64,000 bases of DNA from Thalassotalea agarivorans (GCF_030295955.1 NZ_AP027363.1:372001-436000), one strand, 5' to 3'; counted from the stretch's first letter, positions 42,406-52,666 are shown. The notes: generated by a model from the letters alone, not told the origin. Program-made: numbers and translations.

Positions 42406-43242
42406 ATGTTCCAATCACCGATCATCTCAGCGAAACAACTTCTCGATAACGTTTCAAACACTTTAGTTAAAGTACTCGATGCGAGCATTCCGCCAATAGG
42501 CATCAATAAACAGCCGCAATATGCTTGGCCGCAGCAGGTGATACCTGGCGCGCTTAAATGTGACATCAATCAAGCCTTTTCCGATCACAACGCAACAACC
42601 GCCCATGCGATGTTATCTCCAGCCGCATTCCAGCAACAGGCACGCCAGTTAGGTATTAATCAAAATGACACGCTAGTGGTTTACGATAATTTGGGTCTGT
42701 TTAGTGCCGCTAGAGTTTGGTACATGTTTAAAAGTATGGGGCATAAACACGTCGTGGTCCTTGATGGCGGCATTGACGCCTGGGTAGCGGCCGGCGGCAA
42801 ATTGGCTAAAGCACAATCAAACTCAAATTCGATTGGAAATTTTGTCTCCCAACCTGTTGCTGGCGCTTTTGCTGATAAACATGATGTATTGGCGGCTATA
42901 AAACATAACTCTCATTGTATTGTTGATGCTCGTTCACCGCAGCGCTTTTTAGGATTGGTTGAAGAACCTAGGGCGGGCGTTCGCAGTGGACATATTCCCA
43001 CATCAATCAATCTATTCTTTAATGATTTGCTTCAAGATGGATATTTATTATCTCAGCCAGCATTAGACGCCTTGTTTGCGCAAGCTAAGGCCTGCGAGCA
43101 AAAAGTCATCTACAGCTGTGGTTCTGGTGTGACCGCATGTATTTTAGCTTTGGCTGGAGAAACCATAGGAATTTCTGACTATACCGTTTACGACGGTTCA
43201 TGGTCAGAATGGGGGGCAGATCACACCTTACCAATTGCCTAA
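42406..43242 (+). CDS. sseA: Two-domain rhodanese sulfurtransferase, SseA-like
   Basis: 278 residues, two tandem rhodanese domains. The N-terminal domain is inactive-like (VVYDNLGLFSAARVWYMFKSMGH). The C-terminal domain has the active-site loop CGSGVTAC (Cys about 240), matching the 3-mercaptopyruvate sulfurtransferase CG-S-G-V-T type. The DARSPQRFLGLVEEPRAGVRSGHIP block is typical of SseA. It sits between the two sigma-54-like units; it may have its own promoter. Whether it belongs to the stress regulon is unclear. Confidence 0.9.
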   Translation: MFQSPIISAKQLLDNVSNTLVKVLDASIPPIGINKQPQYAWPQQVIPGALKCDINQAFSDHNATTAHAMLSPAAFQQQARQLGINQNDTLVVYDNLGLFSAARVWYMFKSMGHKHVVVLDGGIDAWVAAGGKLAKAQSNSNSIGNFVSQPVAGAFADKHDVLAAIKHNSHCIVDARSPQRFLGLVEEPRAGVRSGHIPTSINLFFNDLLQDGYLLSQPALDALFAQAKACEQKVIYSCGSGVTACILALAGETIGISDYTVYDGSWSEWGADHTLPIA

Positions 43243-43381
43243 ACTATTGATTGGTCAAAATGACCAACTAGATAATATTTTGACCACTTGTTCGTTCTTC
43301 TTTCATACCAAATAACTCTATCAAATTTTTCGTTGTCTAAATTTTTATAATTAAAACAGTATCTTAATTATTTTTTAAAAG

Positions 43382-43400
43382 TTGGCACGCCACTTGTAAT
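43382..43400 (+). promoter_or_regulatory. Sigma-54-like promoter of the pspA operon
   Basis: TTGGCACGCCACTTGTAAT: perfect -24 TGGCACG and -12 TTGT (consensus TTGC). About 63 bp upstream of the 43463 start. PspA operons are known sigma-54/PspF targets. Confidence 0.65.
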
Positions 43401-43462
43401 AGTAAGTGTGTAATTAACTAATTTAACAAATAACACAGATAGTGACATTCAAAGGAAAAATC

Positions 43463-43756
43463 ATGAAAACGGTAAAAATGAGTGTTGTATTAACAGGGTT
43501 TTTAGCAGGTATGTTGTCGTTTACAACCTTAGCAAGCAACGAAAAGTTAACCACAGATATTGAACATGCATTAGCAAACCAAAATGCAGCAGTAAAAGCG
43601 AACATTAGCAATCAGTTCAAACGTTCAGTATCAGAGCAATTGTCTCAACTAGCGATTGAGAACGAAGTGCTACTACAAAGTGTTGCATTGGATTCGTTAA
43701 ACAAAAACGAAAACGATGACACAAACAAAACAGAAATTATTGCATCGGCAAAGTAA
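43463..43756 (+). CDS. Small secreted protein 2, first gene of psp operon
   Basis: 97 residues from the ATG at 43463 (AAAGGAAAAATC upstream); a start at 43442 would add seven residues before the signal peptide. Signal peptide about 1-24 (ending FTTLAS). The mature part is helical (LANQNAAVKANISNQFKRSVSEQL). It ends 12 bp before pspA and shares the sigma-54-like promoter, so it is likely induced with PspA. Analogue of the 41885 protein. Function unknown. Confidence 0.7.
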   Translation: MKTVKMSVVLTGFLAGMLSFTTLASNEKLTTDIEHALANQNAAVKANISNQFKRSVSEQLSQLAIENEVLLQSVALDSLNKNENDDTNKTEIIASAK

Positions 43757-43768
43757 TAGGAGTCAATC

Positions 43769-44449
43769 ATGGGAATTTTTTCACGCTTTACAGATATTGT
43801 TAACGCCAATTTAAATAGCTTATTAGACAAGGCTGAACATCCTGAGAAAATGATCCGCATGATCATCCAGGAGATGGAAGAAACCTTAGTTGAAGTACGT
43901 GCCACCGCAGCCAAACAAATCGCTGAGAAAAAACATGTACAACGTCAGTTACGTCAATTAGCAACATCGGTTTCAAATTGGCAAGACAAAGCCGAACTGG
44001 CTATTGCAAAAGGTCGCGAAGATCTAGCTCGCTCTGCACTGACGCAAAAGTTAAAAGCACAAGAAGAGCATGATGAATTGCAAAATGTGCTAACTGAAAT
44101 AGACAAGATGCTGGATGCTATCCAAGAAGATAGCAGCAAGTTACAAGCTAAGCTAACGGAAGCTAAGCGTCGTCAAGAAGCATTATTAATGCGTCAACAA
44201 TCGGCAGAAGTTCGTTTGAAAGCGCGTGAAAAGGCTGTTGTTTACAACATCGACGAAGCAATTGGTAAGTTTGAGCGTTATCAGCAAAAAATTGACCGCA
44301 TCGAGGCAGAAGTAGAGGCGTTTGATGTAACAGCAGAAAACGACTTGGAAAGCCAGTTTAAAGCGCTAGAGCAAGACGAAAAACTTGCCGAAGAATTAGC
44401 TGCTTTAAAAGCGAAGACCGCTAATAAAAAGGCAAATGCTAAGGAATAG
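43769..44449 (+). CDS. pspA: Phage shock protein A
   Basis: 226 residues, full PspA/IM30 length. N-terminal amphipathic membrane-binding helix MGIFSRFTDIVNANLNSLLD and then a long coiled coil with conserved EHPEKMIRMIIQEMEE (about 23-38). It binds stressed inner membrane and, in E. coli, inhibits PspF. Part of the unit 43463-pspA-microprotein-pspC-44809. No pspF is in the window. Confidence 0.95.
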   Translation: MGIFSRFTDIVNANLNSLLDKAEHPEKMIRMIIQEMEETLVEVRATAAKQIAEKKHVQRQLRQLATSVSNWQDKAELAIAKGREDLARSALTQKLKAQEEHDELQNVLTEIDKMLDAIQEDSSKLQAKLTEAKRRQEALLMRQQSAEVRLKAREKAVVYNIDEAIGKFERYQQKIDRIEAEVEAFDVTAENDLESQFKALEQDEKLAEELAALKAKTANKKANAKE

Positions 44450-44451
44450 CA

Positions 44452-44562
44452 ATGATTAACGTGCCATGGATAGCAGTATGTACATTATGTTTAGCGCCAG
44501 CATTCTTGTTTTTATTGCTGGGCTTAACCTTCGCAACATTTAGTTCTCCAAAGCGGAGATAA
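44452..44562 (+). CDS. 36-residue membrane microprotein in psp operon
   Basis: ATG 2 bp after the pspA stop (TAGCAATG) reads MINVPWIAVCTLCLAPAFLF, then a hydrophobic stretch LLLGLTFATF and a basic end SSPKRR, stop at 44560-44562. It fills the pspA-pspC gap exactly, the place of pspB in E. coli, but is only half PspB's length and lacks its cytoplasmic leucine-zipper part. Two-Cys membrane helix; inner-membrane, C-terminus inside by the positive-inside rule. Confidence 0.6.
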   Translation: MINVPWIAVCTLCLAPAFLFLLLGLTFATFSSPKRR

Positions 44563-44571
44563 GGGTTAAAA

Positions 44572-44790
44572 ATGAAATATCAAAGAGACTATGGTTTAGA
44601 AAGAACTTTGTCTAAAGATAACCTAAACAAAAAATTATCAGGAGTATGTGCCGGTATCGCTAGATACTACGACTTAGCGCCCCTTTTTGTGCGAGTGCTA
44701 GCGATATTGGCATTACTAATGTTCCCAATGGCTACAGGTGTTGCATACATAGTAGCTGCAGCATTAATGCCTAATAGCAAACACTATTAG
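44572..44790 (+). CDS. pspC: PspC-domain protein
   Basis: 72 residues, the minimal PspC domain: LSKDNLNKKLSGVCAGIARYYDLAPLFVRVL (in parts, about 14-45) then two hydrophobic segments. E. coli PspC is longer with a C-terminal leucine zipper, absent here. It senses inner-membrane stress with PspB. Follows the microprotein by 9 bp, ribosome binding site GGAGATAAGGG. Confidence 0.9.
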   Translation: MKYQRDYGLERTLSKDNLNKKLSGVCAGIARYYDLAPLFVRVLAILALLMFPMATGVAYIVAAALMPNSKHY

Positions 44791-44808
44791 GCCATTTTGG
44801 AGAGCAAT

Positions 44809-45165
44809 ATGACCTTTTTAAAATCCTTATGCTTAGCGATTTTAGCGACCGTTGTGCTAACCGTATTTTTGGGCTTAGGATTATTGGAAATGTTTGACAT
44901 TGATGTTGTCGTCGATTCACAAATCTTGGAGCCTTTGGCCGCGATAGGCCTTTCAGCATTAGTGGCAGTGTTTTTGGTACTAGTCGCTTTTGCTATTGTG
45001 TTGACCGTATTCGGTTCATTGATATTCGCAGCAGTAGTTGCTGTTGGTGCTATAGCGATGGCGCTAGTTGGCGTGTTTTGGCCAATACTTGTTGCTGCAT
45101 TTATTATATGGCTGCTGTTTAGAGATAAAAAACAGCCACAGCGATATCACCAGTATCAACGTTAA
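44809..45165 (+). CDS. Inner-membrane protein, end of psp operon
   Basis: 118 residues from the ATG at 44809 (GGAG at 44799 decides the start; a TTG at 44797 would lie in the ribosome binding site). Three to four hydrophobic segments, with a Lys/Arg/Gln tail (FRDKKQPQRYHQYQR). Not recognised as a named family; PspD/PspG-like by position only. It overlaps the convergent enoyl-CoA hydratase end by 4 bp. Confidence 0.65.
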   Translation: MTFLKSLCLAILATVVLTVFLGLGLLEMFDIDVVVDSQILEPLAAIGLSALVAVFLVLVAFAIVLTVFGSLIFAAVVAVGAIAMALVGVFWPILVAAFIIWLLFRDKKQPQRYHQYQR

Positions 45166-45893
45166 CGTTTAAAAAATTGGGCTAAGATGGCTTGGCAATC
45201 ATCGCTTGCAAGCAGTGCTTTAAACCATTTAGCCTCTTCATCCATCGCTTCAGCGATATGTTTTGGCCTACTGCGCAAAAGCTCGCGGCTTGCCATAACA
45301 GCTTGATGAGGTAACTTGGCAATTGCAGTGGCACATTCAAGCGCCTTTGATAGTACTTCTGATTCATCAATTTGGTAGTTAATGATACCCAACGCTAATG
45401 CGTCAGCAGTTGAAAAGGTATTGCCTAAAACCAGAAGCTCAAAGGCTTTGTTGTAGCCTAAACGTTCACGTAAAAGCATGCTAGAGCCTGCTTCTGGTGC
45501 TAGCCCTAACTGCGCAAAAGGTAATTTAAATTTGGCATTGGGGGCAGCAAATACCATATCGCAATGCAATAGCATAGTTGTGCCGATACCAACAGCGGCA
45601 CCAGCAACTGCAGCGACTAACGGCTTGTTAAATTGCGCCAGAGTATGAATGAAAGAAAAAGCGACTAGGTCTTCGTCTTGCGCCATAAAATCTGCGAGAT
45701 CATTTCCCGCACAAAAACATTGCTCGTTACCTTGAATTAACACACAATGGATATCCGGCGATTGACTAGCATGGTCAAACGCGTTACAAAGTTGTTGATA
45801 CATATCATTATTTAGCGCATTTTTCTTATCGAAGCGGGCTAAAGTAATGATCAAAACATGTTGTCGTTGTTCGGTTAAAATTAAGTTACTCAT
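45162..45893 (-). CDS. Enoyl-CoA hydratase/isomerase family protein
   Basis: 243 residues, crotonase fold. Oxyanion-hole segments are CFCAGNDLADF (about 59-69) and the AAVAGAAVGIGTTMLL helix (about 93-108). The acidic residue after LAPEAGSS (about 131-138) matches the catalytic Glu position of hydratases/isomerases. Single gene, convergent with the psp operon. The exact acyl-CoA substrate cannot be told; paaG/caiD-like relatives differ little. Confidence 0.88.
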   Translation of the reverse strand: MSNLILTEQRQHVLIITLARFDKKNALNNDMYQQLCNAFDHASQSPDIHCVLIQGNEQCFCAGNDLADFMAQDEDLVAFSFIHTLAQFNKPLVAAVAGAAVGIGTTMLLHCDMVFAAPNAKFKLPFAQLGLAPEAGSSMLLRERLGYNKAFELLVLGNTFSTADALALGIINYQIDESEVLSKALECATAIAKLPHQAVMASRELLRSRPKHIAEAMDEEAKWFKALLASDDCQAILAQFFKR

Positions 45894-45960
45894 CTAGGCT
45901 AACTTGGTTACAATGCCATATACTGACAATAACGTTTCCGATATAGGATGTATAGCGAAC

Positions 45961-46440
45961 ATGAAAAAAATACTATTTACTCTCATCACAGTTACTACAA
46001 CATTGTTCAGTGGCTTTCTCATGGCGGACGAAAGTGAAGATCAGGGGCAAGTGTCAGTAAAAAATCCTTATGTTCGTGAGTCTATTCCTGGTACACAAAT
46101 TACCAGCGCATACATGCAAATAACCAACACTACTGACAAAGATTATCAGTTGGTTGGCGCAACGGCTAACATTAGCCCGCGTATTGAAATTCATGAGCAC
46201 TATCAAGAAAATGATGTGATGAAGATGCGCCAAGTGCTCGCTTTACCATTGCCGGCAAACGGCGAGATTACGATGAAGCAAGGCGGTTTTCACTTAATGA
46301 TATTTGATATCGTTAAGCCAGTTAAGCAAGGACAGAAGATCTTACTTACCTTACATTTTACCGATCACGATGACATCACCATAGAAGTCCCTGTGCAAGG
46401 CATTAAAAAGCAGCACAAAAGTGGACATCATCACCACTAA
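45961..46440 (+). CDS. Periplasmic copper chaperone PCu(A)C
   Basis: 159 residues from the ATG at 45961 with signal peptide (about 1-23, ending SGFLMADE). The PCu(A)C copper motif H-x-n-M-x-n-H-x-M is IEIHEHYQENDVMKMRQV ... GGFHLMIFD, and the C-terminus is His-rich (HKSGHHHH), possibly extra metal binding. It delivers Cu(I) to cytochrome oxidase CuA sites in relatives. An upstream GTG extends the frame without signal logic. Confidence 0.88.
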   Translation: MKKILFTLITVTTTLFSGFLMADESEDQGQVSVKNPYVRESIPGTQITSAYMQITNTTDKDYQLVGATANISPRIEIHEHYQENDVMKMRQVLALPLPANGEITMKQGGFHLMIFDIVKPVKQGQKILLTLHFTDHDDITIEVPVQGIKKQHKSGHHHH

Positions 46441-46455
46441 TTAGAGCAATTCATT

Positions 46456-47448
46456 ATGACCTTTAAACTTTCTCCTAAATTCTTCGCGTGGCTATTTACG
46501 GGATTATTCGTACTTGGTTATTTGATTGGTGTTTATTGGAGCTTTGAGCCCGATATGATTGATATCAGAGCTGAAGTTACCAAGGATGCATCCGCTGAAA
46601 ATGTGGCCCCTGTAATAGGATATACCACAACGACGACACTGATCAGAGTGTCCGAAACGCTGCTAGATAAGCCGGGTGGATATCTTGCCAATGATGCTAT
46701 GCCGCCATCTGTGTTTTTAGACAATATTCCAGCGTGGGAGTTTGGCGTATTAGAGATGGTGCGTGACTTATCGCTTATCATGCGACAAGGCTTTAGCCGC
46801 AGCCAATCTCAGTCGGTAGAGAATGAACACCTTAAAAAAGCACATCCGAAATTCAATATTGACCATAAAAAGTGGGTGTTGCCGAGTGCTGAAGGCGAAT
46901 ATAGAGACGCTATTCACGAATTGTACTTATATCGCCAAGCACTAACTGACGTAAATACCCAAGGTGCGCAATTTTATGCACGTGCAGATAATTTAGTCGA
47001 TTGGTTAAACGAAGTGCAAAAGCGCTTGGGTAGCTATTCGCAGCGCTTGAGTGCCAGTGTTGGTAGAGAGCAACTAAATACAGATTTAGCCGGTGATAGT
47101 GCCGCACAGCAATCGACTTTCGCCGATTCATCCATGGTGTTAAAAACCAGTTGGTGGCAGATTGATGATGTATTTTATGAGGCGCGCGGTGCAAGCTGGG
47201 CATTGCTTCATTTTTTAAAAGCAATTGAAATAGATTTTAACGACGTACTAGAAAAGAAAAATGCTAAGGTGTCGTTACAACAAATCATACGTGAACTGGA
47301 AGCAAGTCAACAAACGGTGTGGAGTCCGATGATTTTAAACGGGGATGGCTTTGGCGTGTTGGCTAATCATTCATTAGTAATGGCTAACTACATTTCTCGC
47401 GCTAATGCCGCGCTAATTGATATAAGTGAATTACTTAACAAGGGGTAA
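46456..47448 (+). CDS. DUF2333 membrane-anchored protein
   Basis: 330 residues. One N-terminal membrane helix (about 9-28, FFAWLFTGLFVLGYLIGVYW) and a helical periplasmic domain containing PGGYLANDAMPPSVFLDNIPAWEFGVL (in parts, about 74-98), the DUF2333 hallmark. Family function is unknown. It lies between the copper chaperone (15 bp) and the TIGR04219 gene (9 bp), so these three probably form an operon. Confidence 0.88.
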   Translation: MTFKLSPKFFAWLFTGLFVLGYLIGVYWSFEPDMIDIRAEVTKDASAENVAPVIGYTTTTTLIRVSETLLDKPGGYLANDAMPPSVFLDNIPAWEFGVLEMVRDLSLIMRQGFSRSQSQSVENEHLKKAHPKFNIDHKKWVLPSAEGEYRDAIHELYLYRQALTDVNTQGAQFYARADNLVDWLNEVQKRLGSYSQRLSASVGREQLNTDLAGDSAAQQSTFADSSMVLKTSWWQIDDVFYEARGASWALLHFLKAIEIDFNDVLEKKNAKVSLQQIIRELEASQQTVWSPMILNGDGFGVLANHSLVMANYISRANAALIDISELLNKG

Positions 47449-47457
47449 AATAATAAG

Positions 47458-48225
47458 ATGAAAAAATCAGCATTAGCCGTAGCACTATCTATGTGTGTTG
47501 CAGTATCAGCACAAGCAGACGTTATTGGTCTGTATATAGGTGGCAATGTTTGGCAAAATCAAGGTTCAGGATCGTTTGGCGATACTGGCGTGGTATCTAC
47601 ACTGAGTTCTAGCGGTGCAGAATTTGATTTCGAAAAAGAAAACAACGCGTCATATTTTGTTGCGTTTGAGCATCCAATTCCAATTATTCCTAACATCAAA
47701 ATCGCTTCTTCTACCCTAGATACAACGGGTATGGGTATGGTTACTGGCGAGTTTGATTTCGGTGGTATCGAGTTTCCAGTGGGGACCAATGTAGATTCAG
47801 TGTTCAATACCAGCTTTATTGATTACACCCTTTACTATGAAGTGTTTTCTAACGACCTTATTGCTTTTGACTTTGGTGTAACAGGTCGTGATATTAGCGG
47901 TGACATAACTGTTTCTGAAGCAACTGCGGGTACCGGTGAGCTTGAGTATGAAGGTATCATTCCAATGGCTTATGTTGCTGCTAAAGTAGGGATCCCTGCA
48001 ACAAGCTTCAACGTCTTTGCCGAAGTAAACTATGTTGGTTGGGCAGATGATGCTATTACTGACTACCAAGTAGGTATTGGTTACGAATTATTAGATAACT
48101 TAGCTGTCGATTTAGATATTACTGTTGGTTATCGTTCAGTGACTTTAGAGCTTGATGATGTTGATGGTCTATATAGTGACCTAACATTTGATGGTGCCTA
48201 TGCTGGCGCAGTAGTACATTTCTAG
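47458..48225 (+). CDS. TIGR04219-family outer-membrane beta-barrel protein
   Basis: 255 residues. Signal peptide about 1-20 (ending VSAQA), followed by DVIGLYIGGNVWQNQGSGSFGD, which matches the TIGR04219 start as I know it. Eight or so strands, ending with YAGAVVHF (C-terminal Phe). Outer membrane; function unknown. Last gene before the terminator at 48251. Confidence 0.85.
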   Translation: MKKSALAVALSMCVAVSAQADVIGLYIGGNVWQNQGSGSFGDTGVVSTLSSSGAEFDFEKENNASYFVAFEHPIPIIPNIKIASSTLDTTGMGMVTGEFDFGGIEFPVGTNVDSVFNTSFIDYTLYYEVFSNDLIAFDFGVTGRDISGDITVSEATAGTGELEYEGIIPMAYVAAKVGIPATSFNVFAEVNYVGWADDAITDYQVGIGYELLDNLAVDLDITVGYRSVTLELDDVDGLYSDLTFDGAYAGAVVHF

Positions 48226-48250
48226 TACGCTGCAACGCACTAATTCAATC

Positions 48251-48282
48251 AAGGCCCAGCAATATATTGCTGGGCCTTTTTT
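48251..48282 (+). terminator. Terminator of the 45961-48225 operon
   Basis: 28-bp perfect palindrome; arms AAGGCCCAGCAATA / TATTGCTGGGCCTT, then T run. Confidence 0.92.
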
Positions 48283-48439
48283 ATTTCTATGCTTTCAATA
48301 TCAATAACTAACGCACCTGATTTTTACTATCAACGATTTTAAATTCTTTTTTAGCATAAAAAATCGTTTTTTATTCTTTTTCATATTGACCTAACCGCAC
48401 TATCCTTTGCACATTGATAGTAATAGGCATAGAAACGCT

Positions 48440-50221
48440 ATGACGGGTAGTCAACAAAATATGAATGCAGCTGCACTGGACGCGAGCCAGTTGTCTCAGT
48501 TGCAACAACTTACGGCGGGTTACTCGCCGTTACAACTTGCATGGGCAAGTGGTTATTTAGCGGCAAAAAGTGAAGGTGGCGATATTAGTATTGCGCCTCA
48601 AGGCCCAAGTGCATCTGTCACGGTGTTGTATTCATCGCAAACCGGTAACGCTAAAGGCGTTGCTACGCAGTTTGCCAAACAAGCAGAAGAAGCTGGTCTT
48701 CCAGTAAGCTTGAAGAACATCGCCGATGTCAAAGCGAAAGCGCTTAAGAACGAAACACATCTAATCATTGTCACCAGTACCAATGGTGAGGGTGAGCCGC
48801 CTGATGATGCATTAGCCTTCCATGAATTTTTACTAGGTAAAAAAGCACCGAAATTAGACAACTTAAATTTCGGTGTTTTAGCCTTAGGTGATACCAGCTA
48901 CGAGTTTTTCTGCCAGACAGGTAAAGATTTTGATGAACGCTTAGCTGCGCTTGGCGCAAGCCGCATATTAGATCGTGTTGATTGCGATCTAGATTATGAT
49001 GAACCTGCCGCACAATGGACATCAGAAGCTATAGCATTACTGAAAGAGCAAGTAAGCACTGCCACTGCTGCAGCGCCTGTAGCAGCTAGTTCAGCTGTTG
49101 CTGCAAGCCAATTCGACAAGCAAAACCCGTATGAAGCAGAACTGTTAGTGAGTCAAAAAATTACTGGTAGAGACTCAAATAAAGATGTTCGTCATGTTGA
49201 GATTGATTTAGCAGAGTCTGGTTTAAGCTATCAAGTTGGTGATGCGCTAGGCGTTTATTTCGAAAACGATAGCGAGCTTGTTAACGAGCTTGTTGATGCA
49301 CTTTCATTTAGCGGTGACGAAGTCGTAACGGTAAAGGGTAATGAATTATCGTTATCACAAGCGTTAACAACTGAACTGGAAATTACTCAAACTGCTCCAG
49401 CGTTTGTGGATTTTTGGGCACAGGCAAGTGCTAGTGAAGCCTTGTTGGCACTTGCAGAAGACAAAAATGCGCTACGCGAATTTGCTGGCCGCCATCAATT
49501 GGTGGATGTGGTTAAACAAGGTAGTGCAGATATCGACGCACAAACCTTCGTTGATACCCTACGCAAAATAACGCCGCGTTTATATTCAATTGCTTCTAGC
49601 CAAACGGAAGTGGAAGAAGAAGTACATTTAACCGTTGGTTTAGTGGCGTATGAACAAGACGGTAAACAACGTTTTGGTGGCGCCTCAGGATTTTTATCTA
49701 ACCGATTGGAAGAAGGTGGCAAAGTAAAAGTATTTGTTGAACACAATGATAACTTCCGCTTACCACAAGACAGTAATACTCCGGTGATCATGATCGGCCC
49801 AGGTACAGGTGTAGCACCTTTTAGAGCGTTTATGCAGGAACGTGAAGCAACTGATGCAACCGGCGACAACTGGATGTTTTTTGGAGACCAAACTTTTACC
49901 CAAGATTTCCTATACCAAGTTGAATGGCAAAACTATTTAAAGTCGGGCTTGCTGACTAAATTGGATGTTGCATTTTCACGTGATCAAGCTGAAAAAGTGT
50001 ATGTACAACATCGAATTAAAGAGCAAGCACAAGAGGTGTTCCAATGGTTGGAACGCGGTGCCCATCTGTATATTTGTGGTGACGCTGATCGTATGGCAAA
50101 AGATGTTCACAATGCACTTGTGGAAGTGGTTGCTGAGCAGGGCGGTCTATCTTTAGACGACGCCGAAGAGTATTTGAAAGAATTAAGACTGAACAAACGT
50201 TATCAGAAGGATGTTTATTAA
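48440..50221 (+). CDS. cysJ: Sulfite reductase (NADPH) flavoprotein alpha subunit
   Basis: 593 residues from the ATG at 48440; the frame extends to a TTG at 48407. Flavodoxin domain with FMN loop [11 protein letters not shown] (about 66-76), then CysJ-type FAD domain ([19 protein letters not shown]) and NADPH domain ([18 protein letters not shown], about 452-469). Ends KDVY like other CysJ. Delivers electrons to CysI. First gene of cysJ-cysI-cysH; its stop overlaps the cysI start (TAATG). Confidence 0.97.
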   Translation: MTGSQQNMNAAALDASQLSQLQQLTAGYSPLQLAWASGYLAAKSEGGDISIAPQGPSASVTVLYSSQTGNAKGVATQFAKQAEEAGLPVSLKNIADVKAKALKNETHLIIVTSTNGEGEPPDDALAFHEFLLGKKAPKLDNLNFGVLALGDTSYEFFCQTGKDFDERLAALGASRILDRVDCDLDYDEPAAQWTSEAIALLKEQVSTATAAAPVAASSAVAASQFDKQNPYEAELLVSQKITGRDSNKDVRHVEIDLAESGLSYQVGDALGVYFENDSELVNELVDALSFSGDEVVTVKGNELSLSQALTTELEITQTAPAFVDFWAQASASEALLALAEDKNALREFAGRHQLVDVVKQGSADIDAQTFVDTLRKITPRLYSIASSQTEVEEEVHLTVGLVAYEQDGKQRFGGASGFLSNRLEEGGKVKVFVEHNDNFRLPQDSNTPVIMIGPGTGVAPFRAFMQEREATDATGDNWMFFGDQTFTQDFLYQVEWQNYLKSGLLTKLDVAFSRDQAEKVYVQHRIKEQAQEVFQWLERGAHLYICGDADRMAKDVHNALVEVVAEQGGLSLDDAEEYLKELRLNKRYQKDVY

Positions 50222-51933
50222 TGAGTGATTCAAGCACAGGTCCATTAATCGTGGAAGGTAAGCTTGCTGATAACGAGCGCCTAAAAGATCAAAGTAACTA
50301 TTTACGCGGTACCATTGAAGCAGATCTTCAAGATCGTATTACCGGCGGTTTTACCGCTGACAATTTTCAATTGATTCGCTTCCATGGCATGTATCAGCAA
50401 GACGATCGCGATATTCGCGCCGAGCGTCAAAAGCAAAAATTAGAACCATTGCATAATGTTATGTTGCGCGCGCGTATGCCGGGCGGAATCATTACACCGA
50501 CACAATGGTTAGCTATCGATAAATTCGCGACTGACCACACCATGTATGGCAGCATTCGCTTAACAACGCGCCAAACGTTTCAATTTCACGGTGTACTTAA
50601 ACCTAACATTAAGTTGATGCACCAAACATTAAACAGTATTGGTATTGATTCGATCGCAACAGCAGGTGACGTCAACCGAAACGTGTTGTGTACATCAAAT
50701 CCAGTTGAATCAGCGTTGCATCAAGAAGCATATCAATGGGCGATTAAAATTAGTGAGCACTTACTCCCTAAGACGAAAGCCTATGCCGAAATTTGGTTAG
50801 ATGGTGAAAAAGTTGAAACAACGGAAGAACCTATTTTAGGTAAAACTTACTTGCCACGTAAGTTTAAAACGACGGTTGTTGTGCCACCTCAAAACGATGT
50901 GGATTGTCATGCCAACGATTTAAACTTCATTGCTATTGCAGAAGACGGTGAGCTTGTTGGTTTTAACGTGCTTGTTGGCGGTGGCCTCGCAATGACGCAT
51001 GGCGACACCTCAACGTATCCACGTAAAGCGGATGACCTTGGCTTTATTCCATTGGATAAAACACTTGATGTTGCAGCTGCTGTTGTTACAACGCAACGAG
51101 ACTGGGGTAATCGTGTCAATCGTAAAAATGCTAAAACCAAGTACACCTTAGATCGTGTAGGTACAGACACGTTCAAAGCGGAAGTTGAAAAGCGTGCCGG
51201 TGTTACCTTTGCAGAAAGCCGCCCATTTGAATTCACAGGTCGTGGTGATAGATTTGGTTGGGTAGAAGGTATCGATGGTAAACACCATTTAACCTTGTTC
51301 ATTGAAAATGGACGTTTGTTAGACTTCCCAGGCAAACCATTAAAAACGGGTGTTGCTGAAATCGCCAAAATACACCAAGGCGACTTCAGAATGACAGCAA
51401 ACCAAAACCTGATTATTGCCGGTGTACCCGAAGCCGATAAAGCTCAAATTGAGCAGCTTGCCATTGAATTTGGTTTATTGGACGGTAAAACCAGCGAGCA
51501 GCGCAAAAACTCTATGGCGTGTGTTGCGTTCCCTACCTGCCCATTAGCCATGGCAGAAGCAGAGCGCTACTTACCGGGACTAGTGACAGACGTTGAAGGC
51601 TTATTGGCCAAACACAACGTGGCAGATGAGCATATTATTTTACGTGTAACAGGCTGTCCAAACGGTTGTGGCCGTGCGATGTTGGCTGAAGTTGGACTCG
51701 TGGGTAAAGGCCCTGGCAAGTACAATATGTATTTAGGCGGTAACCATGAAGGTACCCGCATACCGAAGCTGTACAAAGAAAACATCAACGAACAAGAGAT
51801 CATTGACGTACTTGACGCATTAATCGCTGATTGGAGCGCTTCTCGTCAAGCAGGTGAAGGTATTGGGGATTTTGCCATCCGCACCAAAATTGTTGCTGAA
51901 GTTAAAGTCAGTAAAAGGGATTTTCATGACTAA
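50221..51933 (+). CDS. cysI: Sulfite reductase (NADPH) hemoprotein beta subunit
   Basis: 570 residues. It reduces sulfite to sulfide with siroheme and a 4Fe-4S cluster. Cluster ligands are C-x5-C (CVAFPTC, about 434-440) and C-x3-C (CPNGC, about 479-483). The two sulfite-reductase repeat segments are visible ([13 protein letters not shown] and [14 protein letters not shown]). It overlaps cysJ by 1 bp and cysH by 8 bp, so the three are translated together. Confidence 0.98.
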   Translation: MSDSSTGPLIVEGKLADNERLKDQSNYLRGTIEADLQDRITGGFTADNFQLIRFHGMYQQDDRDIRAERQKQKLEPLHNVMLRARMPGGIITPTQWLAIDKFATDHTMYGSIRLTTRQTFQFHGVLKPNIKLMHQTLNSIGIDSIATAGDVNRNVLCTSNPVESALHQEAYQWAIKISEHLLPKTKAYAEIWLDGEKVETTEEPILGKTYLPRKFKTTVVVPPQNDVDCHANDLNFIAIAEDGELVGFNVLVGGGLAMTHGDTSTYPRKADDLGFIPLDKTLDVAAAVVTTQRDWGNRVNRKNAKTKYTLDRVGTDTFKAEVEKRAGVTFAESRPFEFTGRGDRFGWVEGIDGKHHLTLFIENGRLLDFPGKPLKTGVAEIAKIHQGDFRMTANQNLIIAGVPEADKAQIEQLAIEFGLLDGKTSEQRKNSMACVAFPTCPLAMAEAERYLPGLVTDVEGLLAKHNVADEHIILRVTGCPNGCGRAMLAEVGLVGKGPGKYNMYLGGNHEGTRIPKLYKENINEQEIIDVLDALIADWSASRQAGEGIGDFAIRTKIVAEVKVSKRDFHD

Positions 51934-52666
51934 AAACTCCGCGCATAGTCGTTTTCCTGAATCCTTGCCCGAGCCGTGGCTCGCGCAACGAAACGAAGTC
52001 TTAGAAAAGCAATCGCCGATTGAGCGTATTGAGTGGGCAATGCAAAACTTGCCTAGTCAATTTGTATTGTCTTCAAGCTTTGGTATTCAGTCTGCGGTAA
52101 TGTTGCATATGATGACGCAAGTTGATCCCGATATTCCGGTTATTTTAACCGATACCGGGCATTTGTTTCCTGAAACCTATCAGTTTATTGAACAGTTAAC
52201 TGAACGCTTAAAGCTGAATTTGCATGTATACAGTGCCGTTGAAAGTACGGCATGGCAAATGGCTAAATATGGTGAGCAGTGGAACCAAGGTGAAGATGGG
52301 CTTAAGGCTTATAACCAGCGAAATAAAGTTGAGCCGCTAGAGCGAGGATTGGACGAGTTAAATGCCGGTACTTGGTTCTCTGGTATTCGTCGTCAGCAAT
52401 CTAGTCACCGTAAAACCTTGCATGTGGTTGATATACTTCGTGGCCGTTTCAAGGTGCACCCGATTATCGACTGGCACAATAAAGACGTACATCAGTACTT
52501 AACTAAACATGACCTACCTTATCACCCTTTATGGGAAGAAGGTTATGTATCGGTAGGTGACGTGCACAGCACCAAACCACTGACCCTAGGTATGAGTGAA
52601 GAAGACACTCGCTTTGATGGCAATGGCCGCGAATGTGGTCTGCATATTGATGGTGACGGTATTTAA
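51926..52666 (+). CDS. cysH: Phosphoadenylyl-sulfate (PAPS) reductase
   Basis: 246 residues from the ATG at 51926 inside the end of cysI. PP-loop [14 protein letters not shown]; the C-terminal ECGLH Cys is the catalytic thiol. It lacks the CC...CxxC iron-sulfur ligands of APS reductases, so it is the thioredoxin-dependent PAPS type. Completes the sulfate-to-sulfide reduction module with cysJI; cysDN/C are not in the window. Confidence 0.97.
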   Translation: MTKNSAHSRFPESLPEPWLAQRNEVLEKQSPIERIEWAMQNLPSQFVLSSSFGIQSAVMLHMMTQVDPDIPVILTDTGHLFPETYQFIEQLTERLKLNLHVYSAVESTAWQMAKYGEQWNQGEDGLKAYNQRNKVEPLERGLDELNAGTWFSGIRRQQSSHRKTLHVVDILRGRFKVHPIIDWHNKDVHQYLTKHDLPYHPLWEEGYVSVGDVHSTKPLTLGMSEEDTRFDGNGRECGLHIDGDGI

